Below, piece after piece: positions 48,559 through 57,776 of a stretch of DNA of 64,000 bases (positions are counted from its first letter, which is position 1; each line of letters begins with the position of its first letter). The stretch spans positions 3,075,001-3,139,000 of the forward strand of contig NZ_CP152017.1 of NCBI RefSeq assembly GCF_038618305.1, written 5' to 3'. The notes under the pieces were generated by a model. The model was not told the DNA's origin, searched no databases, and worked only from the letters and a program-made list of their open reading frames with translations. This stretch comes from Sporosarcina sp. FSL K6-2383. GTDB lineage: Bacteria; Bacillota; Bacilli; Bacillales_A; Planococcaceae. The position numbers were made by a program, and so were the translations under genes.

Positions 48559-49962
48559 TCACTTCCTTTCATAAGCTACCCAATCTAAAGTAGTATCGGT
48601 GGCGATAGAAGCAATAGGCAATGATACCACACCATTGGAGTAGGGAACTCTAAGATAATATTGACCATTGTATGCGTTAGCCCCATCACCAGTTGTTTGT
48701 ATGAAATCATATTTCCATAGACCGCCTGCATACGTGCCATGAACTTTATCAGAACGGAAAAAAGTAATTATTTCGGGAATAAAGGGTAGTTGAGAAAAAT
48801 CAAAATTTACATAGTCGGAAAGAACCGTACCGTCACTTGCCCATCCACGAGGGAATGATTTTCTCAAAAGGGGAGCGTAAATCTGACCACTCACCCGCCT
48901 CACACCCGTGCTAATCCCGTTTACACCTGTTACGAGATGTGAAAAATCCGGTGGGTTCCCGCCGCCGACAGTACCACCTTTTGCCAAGATAGCCGATTTT
49001 ACGCTATTCTTGCCGTCAACGACTGACTGAAAAGGGTCTACGCTCCAGGGAACCCAAACACCTTGATAAAAATGACGCACCCGGAATTGAGGCACACTAC
49101 CACTGTATGAAATGGCTTGTTGTGCGCGATTGCTTGTTTTACTAGAATAAAAAAATGTTTGGATGTGCCAATATAAACCCCCGCCCGGACTATTAGCGTG
49201 ATTAGTAAGGATATATGCTTCTTCCGTAGTGTTAGGGTCTACAGTAGTCGCGCCAATATTAATTGAGTTTACGCTATTGTTCCATTTTGCTTTTTCTACC
49301 GCAGTGGTATGCCTTACATCATCCGCCTCATGTATCGTAACTCGAGCATCGACCGCCTCAACAGATGCGACTGTCGCAAACCCTTCATCCTCTATTGACT
49401 CCATAAATTCATCCCATTGTTCTTGGAATTGCGACGTTGGAACTTTTGGTGTCCATGTCACGAGTCCGCACAGGTCGTCAATGAGTCTTTCGTCGATTAA
49501 ATCGGCAGGAAGCAGTTGGACAGTGTTTTGACGAACCCTAATTTGAGCCAAAGAAATTTCATGGATAAAATTGTCTCGCTGCAATACAGGAGCAACAGGT
49601 GTAGCTGCTGGGTCACCTTCTTTGACAATAGCTTTGATGTATCTTGATTGATTACGTACATCAAGACGCAACACGATGCGGTCGATGCGGTCCAGAGTCG
49701 CTTCTGGAATGGAATGTGTTAGGGTCAACGGCGTTGTGTTTTCATAGAAATGCCCTTTTAACAGCGCCTTTCCCATACTGACAACAGTATTCAGTGTGCC
49801 GTTTTCCACACTGACGACCACCCCGGGGCTTTCATCCGAATTAATTATCCCCGATGATAATACTGAGCCAAAGTAAATCGCAAAATCCGACTCTAGATAT
49901 TCACGATCAAATACTCCTGGCGAAGTTTCGACAGCGTTAAAAAATAATGAGCGTTCGGCCAT
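48559..49962 (-). CDS. tail fibre / receptor-binding protein with pyocin-knob region
   Basis: A 467-residue protein. The N-terminal 190 residues (RSLFFNAVETSPGVFDREYL, TLDRIDRIVLRLDVRNQSRY, ISLAQIRVRQNTVQLLPADL) match the tail-attachment part of Bacillus phage fibre proteins. The middle (TTEEAYILTNHANSPGGGLY, WHIQTFFYSS) resembles a pyocin knob. The C-terminal 150 residues are beta-rich and probably bind the host. It determines adsorption. Host-range variation would be expected in the C-terminal part. Confidence 0.82.
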   Translation of the reverse strand: MAERSLFFNAVETSPGVFDREYLESDFAIYFGSVLSSGIINSDESPGVVVSVENGTLNTVVSMGKALLKGHFYENTTPLTLTHSIPEATLDRIDRIVLRLDVRNQSRYIKAIVKEGDPAATPVAPVLQRDNFIHEISLAQIRVRQNTVQLLPADLIDERLIDDLCGLVTWTPKVPTSQFQEQWDEFMESIEDEGFATVASVEAVDARVTIHEADDVRHTTAVEKAKWNNSVNSINIGATTVDPNTTEEAYILTNHANSPGGGLYWHIQTFFYSSKTSNRAQQAISYSGSVPQFRVRHFYQGVWVPWSVDPFQSVVDGKNSVKSAILAKGGTVGGGNPPDFSHLVTGVNGISTGVRRVSGQIYAPLLRKSFPRGWASDGTVLSDYVNFDFSQLPFIPEIITFFRSDKVHGTYAGGLWKYDFIQTTGDGANAYNGQYYLRVPYSNGVVSLPIASIATDTTLDWVAYERK

Positions 49963-49979
49963 AAATTTTAGCCCCTTTC

Positions 49980-50831
49980 CTATATTGCTGTGTAAAGCTT
50001 GCTATAGCTGATATTGACGATAGTCCCTTGAATGTCTGAGTCCGCTGTATATTCGATATCATTCTCTCCAATTTGTAAATAGAAGAATGTTGATGATAAA
50101 TCAATCCAAGGGAATACATTACGTTTAGTACCTGCCGGGTCAATGAAATATACCGTTGAGTCAGTGGTATCTATTATCATCCGCTCGTCTTCGAGCAGTT
50201 CTTGGTTGATCTTGATGTATTCGCCAGTCGTCTGATTGATTATTTTGGGATTCAAAGCAGGACCAAAAAATTCAACTTGAACCGGAGCAGGCGCATCGCC
50301 ATCGTTTATGATTACCCGCCTATCTCTTTGTATTCCCATGATAAATGGTCCACGCGTTGGAAACCTGAACCTCGGTTCGAATGCAGGTTCTTCCGTGATT
50401 GATGGGGAACGCCAATGTGGACTTGGACATATTAAATATAGTAACGCCTTTTGAAACGTATCTTTTCTATTTGTCTGGCCATCTGGAAAGAATGGTACAG
50501 ATTCAGCTACCGCATTGATTATCTTCACTTCGTTATCACGGATATATTTCAGTGTTCCTATTCCCAATTTCGGATTGAAAATAGACGCAAACAAACGCCG
50601 TTTAGATTCAGTATCTGCCGCGTCTTTCCCGTGAATTTTAAGCTCTATTGTCATTTGCCTTGATTCTAGCGTTGTATCAATTAGAGTTGAACCATCTTGA
50701 TACGGCGCTTTCTGCATTTGAATATCAGCACCAACATCACCGAGCCCTTCAACCGTCGAAAGCCGGAAGGGACGGTCATACAATTCTATTTTTTGACCTC
50801 TTGAATTTTCAAACTGTAATTTGAATAACAT
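49980..50831 (-). CDS. distal tail protein (Dit family)
   Basis: A 283-residue protein with the siphovirus Dit layout. The N-terminal belt domain (RLSTVEGLGDVGADIQMQKA, YQDGSTLIDTTLESRQMTIE) is followed by the SPHWRSP segment and a galectin-like C-terminal domain (GDAPAPVQVEFFGPALNPKI, TGEYIKINQ). Dit forms the ring that joins the tail tube to the baseplate/fibre. It lies directly after the tape measure gene, as usual. Confidence 0.88.
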   Translation of the reverse strand: MLFKLQFENSRGQKIELYDRPFRLSTVEGLGDVGADIQMQKAPYQDGSTLIDTTLESRQMTIELKIHGKDAADTESKRRLFASIFNPKLGIGTLKYIRDNEVKIINAVAESVPFFPDGQTNRKDTFQKALLYLICPSPHWRSPSITEEPAFEPRFRFPTRGPFIMGIQRDRRVIINDGDAPAPVQVEFFGPALNPKIINQTTGEYIKINQELLEDERMIIDTTDSTVYFIDPAGTKRNVFPWIDLSSTFFYLQIGENDIEYTADSDIQGTIVNISYSKLYTAI

Positions 50832-50843
50832 TGTGTCCCCTCC

Positions 50844-53800
50844 TCATAGATGCATACCAAGTTCAACAAGCATTCTACTTTGTTGTCTAGCATGTTCGGA
50901 TGGTGTTGATTGCGCAGGCGTAAAATGATTCGTGATTTGGTGTGAGTACGATTTTCTATTATCATTGGATGACGAAACACCTTGTCCTCCGGCGAAATTA
51001 GGATTGAAAGTTTTAAAATTAACATTAGGCACTATTACATCGACCATTTTAGGCTTCATGAATTCTGCGAATCTATCAGCTGCATTAACGACCTTCGACT
51101 GATTGGCGTCAACACCATCGATAAACCCAAGTGCCATATTCCCTGCGATATAATCGCGCATCCAACGTGATGGGCTGTTGATGTCAAGTGCAGAAGCCAT
51201 AGCTGCTTTAACCGCGTTCGCAATAGATGTAGCTTTAGCAACTAAAGCCCCCTCCATGCTAGATAACCCGTCCATTAAACCTTTACCAGCGTTCCTACCA
51301 ATCTCTTTCAAGCCCTTCAATTCATCGTCAGTCGCCTTCTTGATAGACTCAACACTCTTTACCCATTCATCTTTTAACACTTCTAGTTCTTCGTTTGCAG
51401 TAACGCGCATCTCGTTGATTCGCATATGTGCATCTACCTGCATTTGAGCGATTTCCATATCAGCCGCTTGCCTCATTGCGGATATGTGAATTTGAGTATC
51501 ATATTGCAGTTGAGATAGTTCTGCATTAGCGATTGCTCTCATTTCTTGCAGACGTTTCTCGGTATCGGCTTTAAGACCTTCGTTTTCCTTCTCGGCAAGC
51601 TCCCTAGCTTTAGCGGACTTCTCTTGGTAAATGGCAGAATACGTTTCGAGTTGATCTTCCGTCATGTTGTTGAATGCCATGAGTTCAGGCAATGCCTCTG
51701 GACCCATCTTGCGAAGTTCTTCGAGCAACCCTTCGTCGATAGCTTTACCAGATAGCTCCTCCATCTGTTTCTCCCACTCTTTGAGTCCGTTAAGTTGAGA
51801 TTCAAGAATAGTGGTTAAATCATCGCCACTTTCTGCTGGTAACATTTCGAAGTAATTAAACAAACCGCCGTTGAAATTGTTCAGTCGGTTATAGCCTTCT
51901 TCAACAGATTTCAGATAGTTGTCCATTTCACGTTGTTGGTCAGCAAGTAGCTTTTCGTTGATATCTTTGGTCTTGCTGGCAAGATTCTCTTCCGCTTTCA
52001 GTATTTCTTTATTCGCATTGTCTTTAATGGACGCAATACCTTTAGCAAGATCTTCGTTTACTTTCAACTCGTCAGCAACCAATTTCTTGCTAATGTCGCT
52101 CATTTTCTTGCTGTATGACTCGTTCAATGCAATGAGTTGATCGTTAATCTCTTTCTTCACACGATAGACATTTCTGTCTGCTTCTTCACGTTCTTTGGTG
52201 CCATCGAGATATTTTGCTTGAATCTTTTCCCAAGCCGCCAATTCTTCGGTTAGGGACAATTGGTTGTAATATTTCCTTGTATCTATTGCGTCTTTCGCAG
52301 CGTCAAACTCAGCTTTTGCAAGTTCGATGCGAACCTTAGCAACATTTTTCTCGGCGTCAATCCGCTCTTTCGTACCTGCCTTGTAACGATCCTGCACTCT
52401 TAACCAAGCATTGAGTTCAGCGCTTAATGATATTTCACCGTCGCGTTTCCTCTTCTCGATGAAGTTCTTCGAATGCTCGTAACTATCTTTAATCACTTGT
52501 TGCTCGGCTTTAGCAGATGCCTTTTGAACATTGGCGATTTCCAGATTTACTTTTCTTACCTGTTCTGGTGTTTTTGCATATGCTTTTCTAACCTTTTCAA
52601 GTGACACGATATATGCCGCCGAATCAATTTCACCCATTTTAAATTTATACTTAGATACATCCAAGGCCTCTTTGTACCTTGCCGCCGCTGCTTGTCCCGC
52701 TTTCTTAGCTTCTCCTATCGCTGTTTTAGTCCCCGAAACTGCCGCTTTAGCCGACTTCTTAGAAGCCTTCTCTATTTCTTTTTCCGCGCCTTTCAAGCCC
52801 TTTAAGAATCCAGCGCCAGTCTGACTACCAATCTTAGTCGTAACACGAGAAGGGGAATGAATATCTAACTCCTTGCGCATAGTCGCCGCGACATTGTTAG
52901 CAAGCCCTCTAGCGGTCGCCATCACCTTGACTTGACCAGCTATCAACCCTTGATTCAACCCTGCCGTTGTATCGTTACCAATTTTCACAAAGTCGGAATA
53001 GATGTCTTTGAATTGATCCTTCATGGATTTAACAAGATTCTGCATTGTCAAGATTATAGGAGGTGTGCCGTTCTTGATTCCTTTGTCTGCGCCTTCTGTA
53101 ATATTAATGCCGAACTTTTCGAATACGCCGGACGGGCTATTGATGTCCAATGCACCCTTGAAAGCCTTTTCGGTTTCGCCAGCCATTTTTTCAGCCGCTT
53201 CCGCAACATCTTTTGTGCCGGATTCGATACCTTTTACTGTGCCTTCTGGTACTGCTTGACCTAATGCGCCAAAATCAGCACTTTGGATAGCTTGCGATAA
53301 AGCCTGTTCAGTATCAACTACCAGATGACCTACGGCTCCCATGACTCCTGAATCCTCAATGCCCATCGACTTAACTAACGCTTGTGTCGCCACATCGCCA
53401 CCGTTCGCGAACGCTTCACTTAGCTTAGCTAACTCTGCATCAGAAGATGATACAAGGTTGTTTACAAGCCCCGCCGCTTCTGGACCCGCACTTCTTAGCG
53501 TGTCTAGTAAACCTTCATCAATGCCACGTTCAGCAAGCGTAGCTACGTTGTCTGCCCATTCGCCAATGATGCGTTGGTTTTCTTCGAGATTTTTCGTCAT
53601 ATCTCCAACGGATACTTTCGACTTTTCGCTTAGAGTGTCGAACATATCAGTCGCTGAACTTGCATAGTCATCCCAAGATGATTTCATGCCTTCTACCGCT
53701 TCTTTTTGGTGGTCTTTTAACTCATCGAACATTTTCGCTTGTCTACCTGTGTCTTGTTCTGTTGCCGCTGCTACTGCCGCGGATGACTCGATTATTTGGT

Positions 53801-55781
53801 TATCAACTTCTACACGCGCGTCTCCGGCTACTTTTCCAGCTTCTTTGAGTGCGTTCTCTTGCGCTTCTAACTCTTCAAGTGCTGTTTTATGTTCGCCGCT
53901 TTTCACTGTGCCATCAGCCAACTTCTGATTCCACTCTTCACGAAGCGCATTGACCTCTACTAGTTGTTTTTGTACTTCATTTTGCTCTTTCATTATTTCA
54001 GTCATTCGTGTTTGAGCAACCTGGAGTTTTTCTTCCTCTTTCATGAGATTGATTCGGTTCAACATCTGCTCGGAAGTCATGCTTAACGCTTTCGATTCTT
54101 CGCCATAAACCAGATTCATTCCGGTGACATTTTTGTTCAATTGGTCAATATAAGAGTTGAGTTCTTTCTTCTGCTCGCCGGATAGCTTTTCTATTGCTGC
54201 CAATTCTTCGATTTTAGCGATTGATTCCGCGTAAACTTCCGCGTTAGTTGTTAGTTTTTCCTGTTGCTTTTCATACGCCTTAGTAGAATCTTTGACAGCG
54301 GAATTTAACGTGTCTGTCGAACTCGCCAACTCTTCGTTTTGCTTATTTAACCGTTCTCCTTCTTCGGAGGACTTTTTGAACCACTTGACCATCGCGATAA
54401 TGCCCGTGACTAATGCTCCGACGGCTAACGTCACCCAACCAATCGGACCTGCAAAGAGTTTTATTGCCGCGCCCCATGCACTTGTTGCTGTTGCAGCTAT
54501 GATCTGTGCTGCGGTCGATAACTTAATAGCTCCAGTCATCACTCCGAGCGCGAATGTCTTTAATGTGATAGCGCTCGTTTGCGCAACCGTTATCGCTGCC
54601 CCTGTTCTATCTGTGGTGTTCGCTACTACTTGAGATGCTACGCGCGCGTTAGTTGCAATCGTGAGCGTTAGTGTAGTTGCCCTTGCTGCATCGATTGCTA
54701 TTTTCGCCGCACTAATAGCTGCTGACGCTTTGCTGTAGACCGTATAAGCAGCGAATGCAGCCACAAGCCCGATAATCGCAGGCGATAGTGCCTTAACTAC
54801 TGGAATAGCCGAATCAACGGCACCCGCGAATGCAATGACTACCGGAACCGCACCTTCAATGACCTTACCAATGACTTTAAATGCCGAACCTACAACGACT
54901 TTCAATCCATCTAAATTTTGGGCGATGGTTTTTCCTGTTGTTGCTTGGGACAAGTTATCGAATGACGTGACAATATTAGCTACACCAACGACCACGGCGT
55001 TCTTTAAATTTCCGAATGATGTCTTAATACCAGCGCTACCTGTTGCCGCCATATCAGCAAAGCCGCCTACACCCTCGTTTAGCTCGATCAATTTTGCGTT
55101 AAATTCATCAAAAACAATCTCGCCACCTTTTAGTGCATCGTACAAATCGTTTTGCGCTGAGCGTCCGGTAAATCCGAACTCCGCCGCTGTTTCTTTAAGC
55201 GCATAACCCATGGTTTCTTGCAACGTACGCCACGACATGATGTCGACCGAGCCTTTTGATAACATTTGGACGTACTGAGTGAGTCCGCGTTCGGCGTCAC
55301 TAGCACTTGCTCCCGATGCCAAGAAAGCATTGTTTAACGATAGCGCCGTATCTGTAGCTGTATCCAAGTCACCCGTTAACACGGCAATTCTTTGTGTACT
55401 AGCTACGATTCCGTCTAGTGTCGTTGGTAACCCTTGGATGCCGGCTGACAATTTGGAAATGGAATCATGCGCCTGTTCACTACTGAATCCCATTCGCTCC
55501 ATGACCACTGGGAAACCTCTCAACGTGTCAAAACGCGATATAGCACCGTCCAATGATGCTTTCAGTGTTTTGAGTGCTGCTGACGCTATTTCGACAAGTC
55601 CGAGCGACATTGCTAAATCTTTAATGCTCATAGACGCTCTCGCGGTCTGTTGCCCCATTGCTTCAGTTTGTCCACCAACACTTCTAGCGCTACTAGCCAT
55701 GCGGTCTAAGCTTGTGGATGCTGCCGTCACCTGTCTACCATCGACCTCTACTCCAATACTAATCTGACCATCATTCGCCAT
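50844..55781 (-). CDS. tail tape measure protein
   Basis: A 1645-residue protein. The N-terminal 300 residues contain the tape-measure domain (RFDTLRGFPVVMERMGFSSE, then SKLSAGIQGLPTTLDGIVAS and YVQMLSKGSVDIMSWRTLQE). Hydrophobic helices occur at about 310-350 and 435-470. Long coiled coils follow, and three copies of a motif of the type AL-DINSPSRW / DIHSPSRV / DINSPSGV occur towards the middle and C terminus. The gene sets tail length; at about 0.15 nm per residue the tail would be near 240 nm, typical of a siphovirus. It is the longest gene of the window. Confidence 0.94.
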   Translation of the reverse strand: MANDGQISIGVEVDGRQVTAASTSLDRMASSARSVGGQTEAMGQQTARASMSIKDLAMSLGLVEIASAALKTLKASLDGAISRFDTLRGFPVVMERMGFSSEQAHDSISKLSAGIQGLPTTLDGIVASTQRIAVLTGDLDTATDTALSLNNAFLASGASASDAERGLTQYVQMLSKGSVDIMSWRTLQETMGYALKETAAEFGFTGRSAQNDLYDALKGGEIVFDEFNAKLIELNEGVGGFADMAATGSAGIKTSFGNLKNAVVVGVANIVTSFDNLSQATTGKTIAQNLDGLKVVVGSAFKVIGKVIEGAVPVVIAFAGAVDSAIPVVKALSPAIIGLVAAFAAYTVYSKASAAISAAKIAIDAARATTLTLTIATNARVASQVVANTTDRTGAAITVAQTSAITLKTFALGVMTGAIKLSTAAQIIAATATSAWGAAIKLFAGPIGWVTLAVGALVTGIIAMVKWFKKSSEEGERLNKQNEELASSTDTLNSAVKDSTKAYEKQQEKLTTNAEVYAESIAKIEELAAIEKLSGEQKKELNSYIDQLNKNVTGMNLVYGEESKALSMTSEQMLNRINLMKEEEKLQVAQTRMTEIMKEQNEVQKQLVEVNALREEWNQKLADGTVKSGEHKTALEELEAQENALKEAGKVAGDARVEVDNQIIESSAAVAAATEQDTGRQAKMFDELKDHQKEAVEGMKSSWDDYASSATDMFDTLSEKSKVSVGDMTKNLEENQRIIGEWADNVATLAERGIDEGLLDTLRSAGPEAAGLVNNLVSSSDAELAKLSEAFANGGDVATQALVKSMGIEDSGVMGAVGHLVVDTEQALSQAIQSADFGALGQAVPEGTVKGIESGTKDVAEAAEKMAGETEKAFKGALDINSPSGVFEKFGINITEGADKGIKNGTPPIILTMQNLVKSMKDQFKDIYSDFVKIGNDTTAGLNQGLIAGQVKVMATARGLANNVAATMRKELDIHSPSRVTTKIGSQTGAGFLKGLKGAEKEIEKASKKSAKAAVSGTKTAIGEAKKAGQAAAARYKEALDVSKYKFKMGEIDSAAYIVSLEKVRKAYAKTPEQVRKVNLEIANVQKASAKAEQQVIKDSYEHSKNFIEKRKRDGEISLSAELNAWLRVQDRYKAGTKERIDAEKNVAKVRIELAKAEFDAAKDAIDTRKYYNQLSLTEELAAWEKIQAKYLDGTKEREEADRNVYRVKKEINDQLIALNESYSKKMSDISKKLVADELKVNEDLAKGIASIKDNANKEILKAEENLASKTKDINEKLLADQQREMDNYLKSVEEGYNRLNNFNGGLFNYFEMLPAESGDDLTTILESQLNGLKEWEKQMEELSGKAIDEGLLEELRKMGPEALPELMAFNNMTEDQLETYSAIYQEKSAKARELAEKENEGLKADTEKRLQEMRAIANAELSQLQYDTQIHISAMRQAADMEIAQMQVDAHMRINEMRVTANEELEVLKDEWVKSVESIKKATDDELKGLKEIGRNAGKGLMDGLSSMEGALVAKATSIANAVKAAMASALDINSPSRWMRDYIAGNMALGFIDGVDANQSKVVNAADRFAEFMKPKMVDVIVPNVNFKTFNPNFAGGQGVSSSNDNRKSYSHQITNHFTPAQSTPSEHARQQSRMLVELGMHL

Positions 55782-55785
55782 ATTA

Positions 55786-56334
55786 TTATTCCACCTCCTC
55801 GTCTAGTGAGTATGTTTTCTGTAAATCTCGCATAGCTTGCTTGTATTCGCTGGATTCGCCTTTTGATGGTTCCCACAGTCTTATCTGAATGATCCTCTGC
55901 ATGATGGTATCGCTTGGCAAACCGCTTAAAAGAGCCTTAAATTCCGACCATTGCAACTTTCCTTGCATCTGAAAAAGATTCATTCCATAGGCCTGTTGGA
56001 ATGAAGCGAAAATATATTCGGCATCTTTTTCAAAGTCGATAGACTTCTTATTTTCCTTTTGGACAGGCATCGGGTTTCCTTTACGGTCATATTCAATCGA
56101 CTGTTTATTTTCGACGTGGATAAACTCCGAGTAGACGTGATTCCATAGTTCGAGCGTGGGGATGACCTCCGCGCCTAATAGCAGCGCCAAGCATATTTCC
56201 GCCTTTTCATAACTCCTTAAACTTTCATCCTCAAACACATCGAATACATCGAGAACGTTGTCAAACGCCAAATCTATCGAATATGTTTCTTCTTCGAATG
56301 AAAAAGAGGTAACTAACGGGTCATTCAACCTCAT
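55786..56334 (-). CDS. Gp15-family tail assembly protein
   Basis: About 182 residues. The signature AYGMNLFQMQGKLQWSEFKA, LLSGLPSDTIMQRIIQIRLW and the acidic N-terminal part (YSIDLAFDNVLDVFDVFEDE) are those of the phage Gp15 family, the second tail-assembly chaperone before the tape measure gene. The ATG at 56332-56334 (GTAGGTGAC upstream) is preferred over the GTG directly after the previous stop. It is in the same frame as the gene upstream, separated only by TAG. Confidence 0.85.
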   Translation of the reverse strand: MRLNDPLVTSFSFEEETYSIDLAFDNVLDVFDVFEDESLRSYEKAEICLALLLGAEVIPTLELWNHVYSEFIHVENKQSIEYDRKGNPMPVQKENKKSIDFEKDAEYIFASFQQAYGMNLFQMQGKLQWSEFKALLSGLPSDTIMQRIIQIRLWEPSKGESSEYKQAMRDLQKTYSLDEEVE

Positions 56335-56343
56335 GTTAGTCAC

Positions 56344-56796
56344 CTACTTCTTTAATAGTTTTTTAGTTAAGTATTCCGCTTTCTTGGCGTTCGTTTGCTT
56401 GGAGCGTTCCGCTTCTAGTTCTTCTAACTTCTTACCAATGGCGACGCCGACAATTTCCAGTGTTTGTTCCAGTGCCAAAATATCCGGGTATTTCTTGTAA
56501 ACTTTCGCGAATGTACCGTCTCCGAACACGATGTCATATTGTGCTGCGATAAAATCTTTATTCACGTCCATTGCTGCATCCACCATATTTACATCCAACG
56601 TTTCGATATCTACTTTCTCCGGAAACACTAGCTTGTCTGCCTTTTCTTGTGCTTCTTTCAGCTTTTCCTGTGCTAATTCTTCAACCTTGAAAAACCGTCT
56701 TAGATTCTCTAGCGAACTATCAAACCAAAGTTCCACTGTCCCAATTTTGATTGGGAAACCAGTGCGCTGAATATCGATGTTTAATGCATTTGTCAT
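56344..56796 (-). CDS. tail assembly chaperone
   Basis: A 150-residue, mostly helical protein (GTVELWFDSSLENLRRFFKV, AKVYKKYPDILALEQTLEIV, then a Lys/Glu-rich end). Position between the tail tube and Gp15/tape measure genes marks it as the first tail assembly chaperone, equivalent to lambda gpG. AAGGAGGAATTGCA precedes the ATG. In many phages the two chaperones are joined by a -1 frameshift; here they are in the same frame with one amber codon between them, so only readthrough could fuse them. Confidence 0.82.
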   Translation of the reverse strand: MTNALNIDIQRTGFPIKIGTVELWFDSSLENLRRFFKVEELAQEKLKEAQEKADKLVFPEKVDIETLDVNMVDAAMDVNKDFIAAQYDIVFGDGTFAKVYKKYPDILALEQTLEIVGVAIGKKLEELEAERSKQTNAKKAEYLTKKLLKK

Positions 56797-56819
56797 TGCA
56801 ATTCCTCCTTGTACAAATG

Positions 56820-56844
56820 AAAAAGGATGTCAATTAAGACATCC
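56820..56844 (-). terminator. terminator between the tail tube gene and the tail chaperone gene
   Basis: On the minus strand GGATGTC-TTAATT-GACATCC (7-bp stem) is followed by TTTTTC. It lies eight bases after the end of the frameshift extension of the tail tube gene. Confidence 0.75.
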
Positions 56845-56851
56845 TCCCACT

Positions 56852-56924
56852 TTAAATTATTGTGATAATAGCCCCGTCAGTCGTCGGCGTTACGCTGATG
56901 TCTGTTGGTTGGGGCACATTAGGG
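56852..56924 (-). other. +1 frameshift site CCC-TAA and 22-codon extension of the major tail protein
   Basis: The tail gene ends ACG CCC TAA. Skipping the T after CCC gives AAT GTG CCC CAA ..., open for 22 codons to a TAA at 56852-56854. The extension (including TDISVTPTTDGAIIT) is related in sequence and equal in length to that behind the capsid gene. Confidence 0.72.
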
Positions 56925-57371
56925 CGTAGGTACTCCCTCTGTCGGGATTGTATCAAAGCGAATATTACAAGAGAACGTTTCATAAGCAGATGCGTCACCA
57001 GAACCAGCGACGATTGCCGTCACAGTCGCGCGAGCCATCCATTCTTTCGTTCCATCAGCAGATACAATCTTGTGATAGACTTTACGTCCTTCGCCAGTCT
57101 TGTATTTCAGCCCTGCGATAAGTTCCTGTGCTTCGTCTGTTGGGTCGTATTGACCTTCAACGGAATAAGCACCAGCGACTGAAATTACAGACGTTTCCGG
57201 TGTCCCGTCACCATCATAGAACGCAGTATCTTCCGTTTCTTCCTGTGTGTCATCACTGATTGACGAAATGTATTTAGCCAACTCCAACCAATCAGTGTCT
57301 ACCGGCGTATCAACCCCTGGTACATAAGCTTGAACATAATGCCCTCGTAGTGCGTTCTTTTCTCTAGCCAT
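56919..57371 (-). CDS. major tail tube protein
   Basis: A 150-residue protein of the phage tail tube family: MAREKNALRGHYVQAYVPGV, TPVDTDWLELAKYISSISDD, TAFYDGDGTPETSVISVAGA, YSVEGQYDPTDEAQELIAGL. It polymerises into the tail tube around the tape measure. It ends ...GVPTP at ACG CCC TAA. A +1 slip at the final proline codon would make a 172-residue long form. A terminator shortly downstream would reduce transcription into the following genes, in line with a product needed in many copies. Confidence 0.88.
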   Translation of the reverse strand: MAREKNALRGHYVQAYVPGVDTPVDTDWLELAKYISSISDDTQEETEDTAFYDGDGTPETSVISVAGAYSVEGQYDPTDEAQELIAGLKYKTGEGRKVYHKIVSADGTKEWMARATVTAIVAGSGDASAYETFSCNIRFDTIPTEGVPTP

Positions 57372-57776
57372 CTATTTTTCCTCCTTGAATACAGTAATTT
57401 TTGCTTGAACGTTCAATAAAAAAACGAACCACCCTTGTTCATCAATCTGGTTGATAAATGGTTTGTTCGTTATGATTAATTCATCAAATTCAAATGATCT
57501 GTTATCGCTTGTTAATACTTTTAACTTTTCTAGCTCCGTCTGCACCGACCATAGTGTGCCGTTTACTTTGCTTTGTGATTTGGATTTTAGGGCAATTTCA
57601 TAATTCAACTGTTGGTCTGACGTGCCATCCATGTACTCTTGCGTCACTCGGGAACCTGGTAACGGATACAACACGAATGATTCTCCCACGCCTAAATAAC
57701 CCAACTTACAGGTTTCCGCGTTTCCAGGAATAGCGTTTATTGCATCGCACAATCGTTCCATGAAATCCATTACCAT
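57372..57776 (-). CDS. minor capsid / tail terminator-like protein (Minor_capsid_3 type)
   Basis: A 134-residue protein (MDFMERLCDAINAIPGNAET, SFVLYPLPGSRVTQEYMDGT, WSVQTELEKLKVLTSDNRSF, GWFVFLLNVQAKITVF). It matches the phage minor capsid protein 3 family in sequence pattern and place, the third of three small connector genes before the tail tube gene, and probably acts as tail terminator. The start overlaps the upstream stop by seven bases. Confidence 0.78.
   Translation of the reverse strand: MVMDFMERLCDAINAIPGNAETCKLGYLGVGESFVLYPLPGSRVTQEYMDGTSDQQLNYEIALKSKSQSKVNGTLWSVQTELEKLKVLTSDNRSFEFDELIITNKPFINQIDEQGWFVFLLNVQAKITVFKEEK

Noticed and set aside
50844..55781. Many long open frames on the plus strand opposite the tape measure and other phage genes
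   Set aside because: They are shadows of a biased coding strand, without ribosome sites or protein-like composition.
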